This document shows, one piece after another, positions 36,621-47,330 of a stretch of 64,000 nt of DNA. The stretch is from the NCBI GenBank assembly GCA_030704615.1, contig CM060732.1:51255053-51319052 (forward strand), read 5' to 3'. The translations under genes were made by a program, and so were the position numbers. The notes beneath the pieces were generated by a model. The model was not told the origin of the DNA. It did not search any database and saw nothing but the letters and a program-made list of their open reading frames with translations. Each line of letters begins with the position of its first letter. The stretch's first letter is position 1. The stretch is from Takakia lepidozioides (taxonomy: Eukaryota; Streptophyta; Takakiopsida; Takakiales; Takakiaceae).

Positions 36621-37236
36621 ACCATTCCCTTGCTGAAAGTGGTTATTGGCCTCGCTCCAAGTCCTAACTAAACCATGTTTCACAATACTATCACTAATAT
36701 AAACACGGGCGATCGCGCGAGGTTTCTCTATGGAGTTCACGTGCGATCGTGCGTGAATGGACTGTGTCATCACTAAGAATCCATATTTTGAGAGGCACGT
36801 AATGCAGATCATGGAAATAATGTAGATAACCGAATCGAGCCAAAAACACAGTTCGGTATCCAGAATTGTATATGGTAAAAAAACATCTGGACTATCGAGT
36901 TCTACTCTAGAGAGTCCCATAAGATACATTGATGGTTGTCCAACATGCCAGCAGAACGACATTCTAAGAGAAGAAGAGAAGATTTACTAGTCCACTGGAG
37001 GGCCCATGACCAAGATGCCAATGTTGTCTATGACATATCCTTGTGGAGCATAGGAGAATTTCACAAAAAACATAATTATGGAACACAATTATGGAGCACC
37101 ATTATGGACGCATCATAATGGTTTGTCATGTGTGCACCATTATGGACATAGCCAATGTCCCATCCACAAGCCAAGTTTTCTTTTATATACATGGCGGCGC
37201 TTGTCCGCGTCGCGCCACGTGGCAGAATGACGTCGC

Positions 37237-37238
<2 letters not shown>
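36621..37238. other. Spacer with further palindromes
   Basis: Two more GCGATCGC-type palindromes occur near 36708 and 36744. At 37193-37222 there is a GC-rich motif (GGCGGCGCTTGTCC...GCCACGTGGC) that recurs beyond the chromovirus at 43.5-44 kb. No gene was seen. Confidence 0.4.

Positions 37239-37274
<36 letters not shown>
37239..37274 (+). repeat. Poly-T tract of 36 bases
   Basis: An uninterrupted T run lies just upstream of the chromovirus 5' LTR and within the GC-rich repeat family. Confidence 0.95.
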
Positions 37275-37275
<1 letters not shown>

Positions 37276-37291
37276 GCGCCTGTACGCGGTG

Positions 37292-37869
37292 TGTCACGGA
37301 CATAGCCCAGAAGAACTTACCAGGAGTAAATACCAGAAGTTACCATGTTACCGAAAGTTACCATGATCTACCATGATTTACTATTACTTATCAAATTATT
37401 GGGAGTTTACCAAATTATCAAGAGTAAATTGGGAAACTACTCAGGAAACTTCCTTTGGAAATAACTTCTCCATCAAGATACCTCCTTTGTTTAAGGAAAC
37501 TTCTCCAGCAAGAAACCTTCATAGGGGAAGCTTCTTGGGGAAGCTTCTTAGTAGCTAGTATATATAGGAGACGAGACTGGACACTCTTCAGTCTCGCCAA
37601 CACAAGTTCAAGCTACTCTTTTTCGAAGTCGAGTACTTCAGTCCAGCTTCCAGTATCCAGTCCAGTATCTGGTATTCCAGTCCAGTTTTCAGCATTCCAG
37701 TATCCGAGTCGAGTTCCAGTATTTTGTACTCTTGTCCATTATTATAAAGATCATCTTGATTCATGTTCACCTACCATGCATTCGGCCACGCCGACCTTGA
37801 CTTCTTATCTAGTCTTGTACCTCTAGTCTGATCTCTTGTTTGTGTTCTGTCATGTTCTCGTCCTTGACA
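37292..37869 (+). repeat. 5' LTR of the chromovirus
   Basis: 578 bp with TG...CA-type ends. A TATA box (TATATATAGG) lies at about 37559-37568. About 30 bp downstream, at 37590-37600, is AGTCTCGCCAA, the reverse complement of the primer-binding site. Transcription probably starts there. Confidence 0.9.
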
Positions 37870-37871
37870 GT

Positions 37872-37882
37872 TTGGCGAGACT
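37872..37882 (+). promoter_or_regulatory. Chromovirus primer-binding site (probable self-priming)
   Basis: TTGGCGAGACT lies 2 nt inside the 5' LTR. It does not match the initiator-Met primer site. It is perfectly complementary to AGTCTCGCCAA in the LTR at 37590-37600. In Tf1/sushi-type elements the first bases of the mRNA fold back to prime at this site. The 3' LTR copy of the complementary segment (AGTCTCACCAA, about 43213-43223) has one change. Confidence 0.75.
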
Positions 37883-37907
37883 AAAATTTGTTATTTAGTT
37901 AGTTAAG

Positions 37908-38945
37908 ATGGAAGACACATTTGCGAAAATGGTCACCACATTGCAGAGTCTTCAGCTCCCAAGAACTTCGTACATCTACCGCCCAATTGCAAGCTAATCA
38001 GTCTCAAGATGTTGGCAACGCTCTCCACAATTTGCAACAACAAATTTCAGAATTAAAGGAGTCGAACAATGGATCTTCAACCATACAAGTCCCTACTGCA
38101 ACAGCTCGTACTGCAACGGTTCCTCTTCAACAAATTACGAGAGAACCAAAGATCAACATGCCCGAGAAATTTGATGGGACGCGATCAAGATTTCGCGGTT
38201 TTGTTCAACAAGTACGACTGTTCCTATGATTACATCCACAACGCTACCCCGATGAAGGTATTCAAGTGGGATTCATGGGCACCCTTCTATCAGGCACTGC
38301 ACTATCTTGGTTTGCACCGCTATTAGAAAAAAATTCGCATTTATTATATAATTTTGAAACATTCATGTCCAAGTTCACTGCAACGTTTGGAGAAAATGAT
38401 AGAGAGAGAGAGTTGCAGAAACAAAGATGCGAAATCTTCGACAATGAGCACGTCCTGCTTCCGTTTATGCTGCCGAATTTCGACAACTTGCGTGCGACCT
38501 CGATTGGAATGAGAAGAGCCTCATTAGTCAGTTTCGATGTGGACTAAAAGATGATGTAAAAGATTTGTTGTTGAAAATGCCAAACGTGAGCGCACTGAGT
38601 GAATTCATCACCCAAGTCATTGCATGCGGTAAACGTTTGTTCGAAAGACGTCAAGAGAAGCAATCTAGATGGTCGACGACACATCATGTCACTGCTACTA
38701 CGACACCAAATACAACGATCCATCAGACATCCAGTAGTGATCCTATGCAGATTGATGTTATCCGATTCAAACCATTGACGCCACAAGAAAAACAAAGACG
38801 ACGCTCGAATGGATTATGCCTCTATTGCGGAGAAGAAGATCACATAGCATTAAACTGCCCCAACAAGAGAAGATTCAAAGCTCGGGGCACAATTCAAGTG
38901 TTCGATACGAGGAGGTCGGAAAACGATGATGTCAAGTCACAGTAG
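37908..38945 (+). pseudogene. Chromovirus gag
   Basis: ATG at 37908 begins MEDTFAKMVTTLQSLQ. Frameshifts follow: a leucine/glutamine-rich helix, then PEKFDGTRSRFRGFVQQV (the conserved gag entry), then the gag core across 38266-38640, and the nucleocapsid knuckle CLYCGEEDHIALNCP, a standard CX2CX4HX4C, near 38817. At least two frame changes prevent a full-length product. Confidence 0.8.
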
Positions 38946-38950
38946 GGACC

Positions 38951-41900
38951 ATGCGGTTGGACACCACAAATTCCTTACCGAAAAAATGTCTTTTTCTACC
39001 TCCAGAACCTGCACCTTGCTTCACAGTTCCGGTAAAAATCAGAGTGCAAAATCGAGATATCGTTGTAGAATCACTTTTGGACTCAGGAGCTTCAGGAAAT
39101 GTGGACCATGAAACTCGACCACTTGAAGTGAAGCTTAAAGATCAAGCATCACACATTGTTTTCAATGTCATCCAGTCTCCAACGAATCCTGTGATCCTTG
39201 GACTTCCCTGGTTCGTACTTCACAATCCCGACATCGACTGGCGATCGCGAAAAATTTCTGCAAGACAAATATGTAGAAATATCAAAGGTATTCAACCCCT
39301 ATTCCTTGGAGCTAGAGCTTTCAAGAGAGCTACCAAAAAGGAGGCGACATTTGCACTTTATGTGACTCCGATCAAAGCCACAACAAACAAAGGTACTTCA
39401 ACATTACTCGCTCAATATCAAGATTTCAAAGATGTCTTCGAGAAGAAAAATGCAGACATGTTGCCAAAACATCGACCTTATGACTGTGCAATTGAGTTAC
39501 AAGAAAGAGCCCAACCACCATTCGGCCCAATCTATAACTTATCCCAGACGGAGTTGTCTGCATTACGTGAATACATTGATGAAAATTTGTCGAAGCACTT
39601 CATCTGACATTCAAAATCACCCGTGGGGGCGCCTATCTTGTTTGTGAAAAAGAAGGACGGATCATTACGCATGTGTGTCGACTATCGCGGTCTCAACAAA
39701 ATCACAATCAAGAATCGTTATCCGTTGCCGCTGATTTCTGGGCTTTTCGACCAGCTGGGACGAGCGAAGATTTTCACCAAAATCGACTTGAGATGAACTT
39801 ATAACCTAATACGGATAAAAGAAAGAGACGAATGAAAAACAACTTTTCGAATAAGGTATGGACATTTTGAATACAGTGTTATGCCTTTCGGTCTTACCAA
39901 TGCTCCAGCAAAATTTTTAGATGATTTTGTAGTCATCTATTTGGACGACATTTTGATATTTTCACAGAATGAAGAAGACCATGGCCGCCATGTACGCCTT
40001 GTCTTTGATAAATTAAGAGAAAGAGGACTATATGTCAAGTTAGAAAAATATCTTTTCCATCAATCTGAGGTCGAATTTATAGGCTACATTATTTCCGACA
40101 AAGGCGTCTTTATGGATCAGAAGAAAATACAAACCATCATCGAATGTATTAAACCAACTTTGGTCCGAGATATACAATGTTTTCTGGGCTTTGCAAATTT
40201 CTATAGTATCTTCATCAATGACTACTCCAAAATTGCTGCACCGTTGACACGACTCATAGGGAAGGACAAATTTATATGGGACGAGAAGGCTGACCAGACA
40301 TTTGAAAGGCTGAAGCAAGCATTTACAATGGCTCCAATACTGGTACATGCAAACCCATCTAAACCATTCTTCTTAGAAGCAGATGCATCGGACTTTGCAC
40401 TTGGCGCGACACTCTCGCAATACGGTACAGATGGTCGACTCCACCCTGTTGGTTTTCGTTCTCGCAAATTTTCTGCTGCGGAGATCAATTATGAAATCCA
40501 TGACAAAGAACTTCTAGCGATTATCGATGCTTTTGAGGAGTGACGACATCTATTAGAGGGAGCTAAACATCAGGTCACTGTCTGTACCGATCACAAAAAC
40601 CTCGAATATTTTATGAGTGCTTGTGTTTTGAATCGACGTCAAACGAGATGGAGTATGTCACTAGCAAGGTTTGATTTTGTTATTACCTACCGTCCCGGAC
40701 ATCTTCAAGGACAACCAGATGCTCTTTATCTTGCGCCTAAAGAAGGGGATGCTGTTTTTGACCAACAAAAATCCATTATCTTGAAACCAGCAAATCTCCA
40801 ATTGAATATGCTATCCATGTCCACCTATGACGATGCAGAGATCATAAAGGAGATTCAGGAAGCACTGAAGAACGACCATTTTGCTACGACACTACGAAGT
40901 CAACTAAATCAACCTCGAGACAACCCACATGTTACAAACGACTTCGAATCCAAAGATGACTTACTTTACTTCAAGGGACTTCTCTATGTACCTCCAGGAC
41001 CTACACGACTTCGAATTCTTCAAACATGTCATGATCTTCCGACTGCATGACATTTCGGCTTCAACAAAACATTGGAGTTGATATCCAGGGACTATTGGTG
41101 GCCGCAGATGTGGAAACTCGTGAAAGAATTCATAAAATCTTGTGACACGTGTGCTAGAGCGAAGGGACCACGACATCGATCTTACGGCCTTTTTCAACCA
41201 TTACCCATTCCCGAGGGTCCATGGTCGTCCGTGTCTATGGACTTTATTACGGACCTTCCAATTTCCAAGACCACCGATTCAATCCTTGATATTGTAGATC
41301 GTTTTAAGAAGATGACACATTTCATTCCATGTAATAAGACGGTTACCGGCGAGGAAACTGCAAGACTCTTCCTCAATAATATCTACCGCATTCATGGACT
41401 CCCGAAGGATATCGTATCGGATCGAATACCACAGTTCATATCAAATTTCTGGAGGGGATTATTTCACATATTGGATACTAAGATCAACCTCTCTACAGCT
41501 AATCATCCACAGACTGATGGTCAAACCAAACGTGTAAACCAAATTTTGGAGCAGTATCTTCGTTGTACGATAAATTATCACCAAGATAATTGGACGGACC
41601 TTCTGTCATTGGCTGAGTTTGCCTACAACAACACTATACATTCTTCGACCAAACAAACTCCATTTTTCTCCAATTATGGTCATCATCCTCGAGCAAACTC
41701 TTTCCACATGAAGACTGTTGGAAGCCCTGCTGCAGAAAACTTTGCTACTCATCTAGCTACGATTCACAAGGAGTTTACATCCCACCTCGCAGAAGCTAAA
41801 AAACAATACAAGGAGTATGCAGATCAACGTCGCCAACTCCAACCCCAGTTCAAGGTTGGAGATCGTTTGTGGCTTCTTCGACGAGACATACAAACCTCGC

Positions 41901-42260
41901 GACCATCAAGGAAGTTGGATTATCAACGCCTGGGATCATTCAAAATTATTCGACAAATAAATCCGGTCAGTTTTCGGCTTGAACTCCCACGAAATATGCA
42001 CATCCATCCAGTCTTTTATATTTCATTATTGGACTTGTATCATCCATCGAATATTCGAGGGAGAATCTCCGTACCACCTTCACCAGTCGAACTCAATCAA
42101 GAACTTGAGTGTGAAGTCGACGAAGTCCTAGACTCTCGCATCAAGTATAAACGTCTTGAGTATTTCGTACATTGGAAAGGCTACGACATCAACGAACGAA
42201 CGTGAGAACCTTCATCCAACCTCGCCAATGCATCTGATAAAGTCCAAGAGTTTCATCAAT
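38951..42260 (+). pseudogene. Chromovirus pol: protease, reverse transcriptase, RNase H, integrase with chromodomain
   Basis: The protease motif is SLLDSGASGN near 39075. Reverse transcriptase starts at about 39620 (a segment ending [18 protein letters not shown]) and has the catalytic YLDDIL at 39938, but lacks a short segment before it. RNase H begins FFLEADASDFALGATLS near 40367. Integrase (41072-42205) has a zinc-finger end (CDTCARAKG) and acidic positions in MDFITDLP, SDRIPQF and VNQILEQY. Its C-terminus is a chromodomain (EVLDSRIKYKRLEYFVHWKG). In-frame TGA codons occur at about 39605, 39794, 39832, 40541 and 41048, and the chromodomain end is cut by a stop at 42204. The element cannot encode an intact polyprotein. 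Confidence 0.9.
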
Positions 42261-42898
42261 GATATCCAACTAAGTTCCGAGCTACACATCAATAAGACGT
42301 CACAACGATGATGTCAGCCAAGTTAGCTTCAAGGTGAATACTCCACATTCAATGTACCTGATACACGCTAAGGAGGGAGGAGCACCACACATCAGTATAT
42401 ATAGCTACACTTCCAGCATTCTTGCATCTTGTATTGGCAGTATAGAGTCACAAGAACCAGATACATTGGAGTTGTCGTTTACCCAGCAATCAGATCAGCC
42501 ATTCCGACTCTCACGACCTTCAACATCACGCCGACGCTCTCGAGACGATGGGCCACCAATGCAACGCGTATTTCCTCATCTGAACCCCGTACGACGGCAA
42601 GTGGAGCCTATTCGAAGTCTGATAATTCTGTTGGAGGTTGAGGCTTCGGACCCAGAGGGCAACGAAATCATGTTTGAAGGCAGCTTAAAAAATCAGGATG
42701 CTTAAATTACTGCGTGGTCCCAAGTTCAAGGTGTTGGACACTATCGATGGTTGCATGGACCTATAAATCATTTGAGTCAAGAACGAAGAGCCGAATACTT
42801 GACAAGTATCATTCGTCGGATTTTGGATTTTCTCCAACTCTAAGCAAGTCCAAGATTTTACCGCTCCTCGAGGAACTTGGCGCTAGAGGAGGGGGTGA

Positions 42899-43480
42899 TG
42901 TCACGGACATAGCCCAGAAGAACTTACCAGGAGTAAATATCAGAAATTACCAAGTTACCAAAAGTTACCATTACTTACCAAGTTACAAGGAGTTTATCAA
43001 ATTACCAAGAGTAACTTGGGAAACTACTCATGAAGCTTCCTTTGGAGGAAACTTCTCCATCAAGATACCTCCTTTGTTTAAGGAAGCTTCTCCATCAAGA
43101 AACCTTTGTTTAATCTTGGAAACTTCTCCAGCAAGAAACCTCTATAGGGGAAGCTTCTTGGAGAAGCTTCTTGGTAGCCAATATATATAGGAGGCGAGAC
43201 TGGATACTCTTCAGTCTCACCAACACAAGTTCAAGCTACTCTTGTTCTAAGTCCAGTACTCCAGTCCAGCTTCCAGTATCTGGTATTCCAGTCCAGTTTC
43301 CAGCATTCCAGTATCCGAGACGAGTTCCAGTATTTTGTACTCTTGTCCATTGTTATAAATATCATCTTGATTCATGTTCACCTACCATGCATTCGGCCAC
43401 GCCGACCTTAACTTCTTGTCTAGTCTTGTACCTCTAGTCCGATATCTTGTTTGTGTTCTGTCATGTTCTCGTCCTTGACA
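42899..43480 (+). repeat. 3' LTR of the chromovirus
   Basis: 582 bp, starting and ending as the 5' LTR does but with scattered substitutions and an extra 20-30 bp duplication near 43095-43125. It has its own TATA box near 43182. Confidence 0.9.
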
Positions 43481-44020
43481 CGTCGCGCCGTGGTGCTTTG
43501 GGTCCGGACATATCCGAGCAACGAGGAGAGACGCCGCCTAGGAAAAATAAATAAATAAATAAAACCAAAACAAATTTCTTTCTGGCACATGGCGGCGGAA
43601 ACACGGACAGACGACGCCCGAAAAATAAGAAAAAATAATAATAATAACTTAGAAAAATACTCCAAAACGATTTTTTATCACTGGTGCATGGGGGCACCGC
43701 GCGAGGCGGCCACGCGACAGTAACGGGGCGCCACCAGTGATAAAAAATCATTTTTATTAATCGTTTAATTTATTATTATTATTATTATTATTATGGCGGC
43801 ACCTGTCCGTGCTGTGCCACGTGGCTTAATTTAAAACTCTCTTTTTTAATTTTTATTTATTAGCTTTCGAATTATTTTGGCGGCGCCTATTCCTGGTGCG
43901 CCACTGTCACAATATAAAATTCAATTTGCGTTCACACTATTTAATATTATTTATTCTTATTTCTGGCCGCACATATCCACGCAGCACCATGTGGCAGCAT
44001 TCAAACCTTTTTTTTTTCCT
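43481..44020. repeat. Interspersed GC-rich motif in AT-rich spacers
   Basis: Copies of a motif starting GGCGGCGCCTGTCC and ending GCCACGTGGC occur at 43590, 43795, 43879 and 43965, inverted forms near 43485-43540 and 43695-43735, and a copy at 37193 left of the chromovirus. The spacers are (ATT)n- or T-rich. The chromovirus appears to have inserted into this array. Confidence 0.55.
43669..43749. repeat. Perfect 18 bp inverted repeat (small hairpin element)
   Basis: GATTTTTTATCACTGGTG at 43669-43686 is the exact reverse complement of 43732-43749. The 45-nt loop is very GC-rich. It may be a tiny MITE or a folded member of the surrounding GC-rich array. Confidence 0.75.
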
Positions 44021-44950
44021 TCGCGCATGTCCGTGCCAGTATAATAGCATCAATTTTTATATTTTTATGGATCCTAAGGTCTTTTTAGGTTTCTGCATTG
44101 TGTTACGTGAAGTGGTATTTATTTACTTATTTATTTGTCAATACCAACTATTGATAAATCATATGGATTTGATAGACATTTTGTTGCCTGAAAATATGAA
44201 CTTATTATTAGAAATACTAAAAAATACACATATTACAAAATTATTCTCATAATTTGATAATAACGTGTTTATCTTATTGCAATAGACAGTTTTAAGTATA
44301 TTTTTTGTTTGACCTTTCGGAAGTGTAAAATATGACTTATATATAGAATTGGTTAGATTAATGTTACGAATAATATTTATTAAGATTAAATTGTGATTTG
44401 GTCATAAAATGATTATGTTCTAAATTCAATCATGTGTGAAGTAAGGTACAATAAATCATGCACTACGGTTATTGACATCAATATCTGAATCGAAATGTTT
44501 GTTTTGTTTTGTTTTGTACAGTTGAGATGTCCCAAACCGTGAGGCCCCAGCCTTAGTGATTGGTACCGTCGGAAAGCCCTCGACGAGGAGGGGTGTATGG
44601 GCTTGGTCTCATCATTTTTGGACCTGCGGTTTGGGAGATGTGGAATTTCAAGTACTTTTGGTCGCTGGAAATTCGCAAAAAATAGCGAAGTGGGCATTCA
44701 TGGGACAATGGTTGGATCCTCGACATGAGAGATATCAAGGGAAAGGTCTCTGGTTCAAATTTGGTCGTAGGCTCTATGGGAAAAATGATTAGATATGGCT
44801 TGTTTCATATATTGATGCACTTGGACTTAGATGATATTGATTGGACACTTGGGCCAACAACACACGCTACCCAATATTGATTGGAGCCTCGATGGGAGAT
44901 ATATCAATAATGACTGGACTCAATAATTCATGGAATTTAAAAATAAATAA
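44021..44950. other. AT-rich spacer, no gene identified
   Basis: Nothing recognisable beyond short open frames. GGTTCAAATTTGG at 44755 weakly resembles a pol III B box. Confidence 0.3.
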
Positions 44951-44959
44951 AAATAACGA

Positions 44960-45468
44960 ATACAGTGTTGATTGCAGAAATAGCAACATCTGATGCATCA
45001 GTCTGGAGCAAGAAATGTAATTCAAAGTTGAGAAACATCAAGATGGGTGCTGAGCAAAGGCTTTGCGGAGGGTATCAAATGCAGTTTGTTGGGAAAAAGT
45101 CCATTCAAACCTGGCATCCTTGCACAACACATTGGTTAAAGAGTGAACAAGCTTTGCAAAGTTTTTTATGAAGCGTCTCTAATAAGAAGCCAGACCAAGG
45201 AAAGATTTGATGTTATGTTTATCCCTGGGAATGGGAAAGCCCCAAACAGATTCAAGCTTAGCAGGATCAGGAAGCAAACCATCCTTGGATAGGACATGAC
45301 CAATAAAGTGCAGCTCAGGCATAAACAGCTCACATTTCTTTGGTTTAAGCTTAAGGCCTGCAGTGCGCAATTTGCTGAACAAACGCTGCAGATCACTCAA
45401 ATGAGCATCAAAACTGGTTGAGTATACATTAATATCATCTACATAAATTAGGGCACACTCTTGACGAG
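44960..45468 (-). pseudogene. Ty3/gypsy reverse transcriptase-RNase H fragment
   Basis: The minus-strand translation reads ALIYVDDINVYSTSFDAHLS, then LHFIGHVLSKDGLL, IKSFLGLASY, a stop, then RRFIKNFAKLV, and after a frameshift LLQTDASDVAI. YVDD is the reverse transcriptase catalytic motif, the following blocks are the thumb/connection region, and the last is the start of RNase H. Both ends are missing. Its YVDD and sequence differ from the chromovirus (YLDD), so it is from another family. Confidence 0.8.
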
Positions 45469-45499
45469 CCCTGGCGCGCGCACGCCAAGGTGACGGCAT

Positions 45500-47300
45500 A
45501 CTAGCTAGGGGAGGGGTCGTGGTAAGTCACGGTGTAGGTTGGGCTCGATGAACCGCCTACCCGGCTGTGGTTAGTGCATGGGGTCCGCGAAATGCTAGGG
45601 GTGGTTGTCAACACTTTCTAATTCCTACCCGCACATAGTCCAACTATTTGTTTATGATTTTCAATATTTAATGTCTTCCAAGTCTTATTTACTGAACTAT
45701 GCCCTACATGCCTGAGCTCCCAACCCGCTTATAGCCGGGATGAACCCTCAAATCTCTTCACAAAGCGAGTCCCGAGAGCTTTCCGCGGACATTAGTACCA
45801 TTTCATGGGAAACGGGGACCATTTGTCTCCCGCCGAATGCCCCTCCGATCCTAAGGTGGTTGAGTTCAACCTATCCTTGAGGAAGGGCCCGAATCCGCCC
45901 TCTCAAGCCGGGTTTTGGGGCGATCCAACTGACTTCACCTTCGAGTGTCAAATTCTAACCCCTCGGGCAAATAATATCGATATGACAAAGCCGGACTAAA
46001 CAATTTCCAAGGTCCGGCGGAATCAACGACAAAAGCTCTTGGCCTAAGGCCCCTCCAACAACCGGGTATTTGCCTTCAAATATCCTGGCGGACGGGGTCA
46101 TAACCTCCCTTAAAACTCAATTTTTAGTTTAAGGGGGTCCCCTTCAAAGGACTACTTTTGCCTAATAAACAATTGCCAAAAATAAAACAAATAATTAAGA
46201 AATCCCAAAAAATGCAGAAAATTCCTATGGCTAGGGAATCCCAAAGGGATCATAGCAATACCCGAATTACCTCCAGGGTACTAGGGGAACATCCTGGGAA
46301 CGCCCCTTCCATTTGGGAGCGCTGAAGAACCGCTCTCCACCTTGGGAACGTCCATTCCTTTGGGAGCGCTGGTCCACCTTGGGAGCACCCCAATTCCTAT
46401 GCACAACCCACTCAATAATCCATTAGCAACTTAAGACGGTCAACGGACCAGGATGAATGAAAACCCACTTAATGGTTTTTCATCCGTTTGCAACTCTTGT
46501 GCATAAACAATGGCTAAAAATCCATTGGTTCATCTCGGGTCCATTCCCGGAACCTCTTTCCCCTACTTTCTATATAATCTGATTAATCTATGTGAGAAGC
46601 CAGCCTGGAATGAATTTAAAACATGTCATCTTCTACCTTTTGAAACCCCCCACCAAGGATCATTTCTTCCCTGTCTCTGGGCTATCTCTAACTGCCTCTG
46701 GCAAACACCCGCAAGCCGTACTCTCTTAAGCCTCGGGATACATATCAGTTTGATAGCCTCGATCAGGTCTCTCCAATAGTACCAACCATTCCTTATCCTA
46801 AGCTAAAATACCCCCTTACGTACATGCTAAAGGAGCAAACCCTATTTTAAGTAATTTTGAACTTTTGGCTTAAATCCGGACCAAACTTAATGTATAACAT
46901 AATTAAAATTAATTCAGGTATTAATAATAATATCGTGGAATATTGAGTCATTCAACTTGTGAAGTTGCACAATCCCATTCATGTAACATCGAATGGTAAG
47001 TCAAATGACATACTTTGCATCAGAAAATTATAAAGATAAGATCGATTGAATGAAATTATTAATAAATTGATAGATGTATGACATAAACAGATGATTCAAG
47101 AAGATAATATACAAATAAAAAGTAAACATCCATACCATGCTTACAGTATAGTAGTACCATGAACGAATGTATTGCAAGTTTTCAATTGATGGATTAAAAC
47201 GTTGAATGGAATAAGGTTGGATTTCAATGAAACATGTGAATTATGTTTCAAAATATTTAGGGGTCATTCCAAAAGGTTCATATGACAACCAAATATTGTG
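45500..47300. other. Unassigned region
   Basis: This part is less AT-rich than its surroundings. Short direct repeats of CTTGGGAACG/TTTGGGAGCG occur at 46280-46395. A 64-codon frame (45805-45999) and an 89-codon frame (46510-46779) show no known domain. It may be the interior of an unrecognised element. Confidence 0.3.
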
Positions 47301-47330
47301 GAAGAGTTTCATGTAGATTCAGCTATAAAG

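Larger units (their letters stand above)
37292..43480 (+). mobile_element. Full-length Ty3/gypsy chromovirus, disabled
   Basis: The element is 6.2 kb. The 5' LTR (37292-37869) and 3' LTR (42899-43480) both start TGTCACGGACATAGCCCAGA and end CCTTGACA. A purine-rich tract (AGAGGAGGGGGTGA) precedes the 3' LTR. The interior order is gag with zinc knuckle, protease, reverse transcriptase, RNase H, integrase, chromodomain, which is diagnostic of chromoviruses. The LTRs differ by many substitutions and small indels, so it is old. Several stops and frameshifts break the coding region. No clear target duplication was seen (CGGTG before, CGTCG after). Confidence 0.93.

Noticed and set aside
30560-36760. 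GCGATCGC motifs resembling the cyanobacterial HIP1 sequence
   Set aside because: They sit in AT-rich, eukaryotic repeat DNA with spliced genes nearby, and are tied to the 686 bp tandem unit. The resemblance to HIP1 is coincidental.
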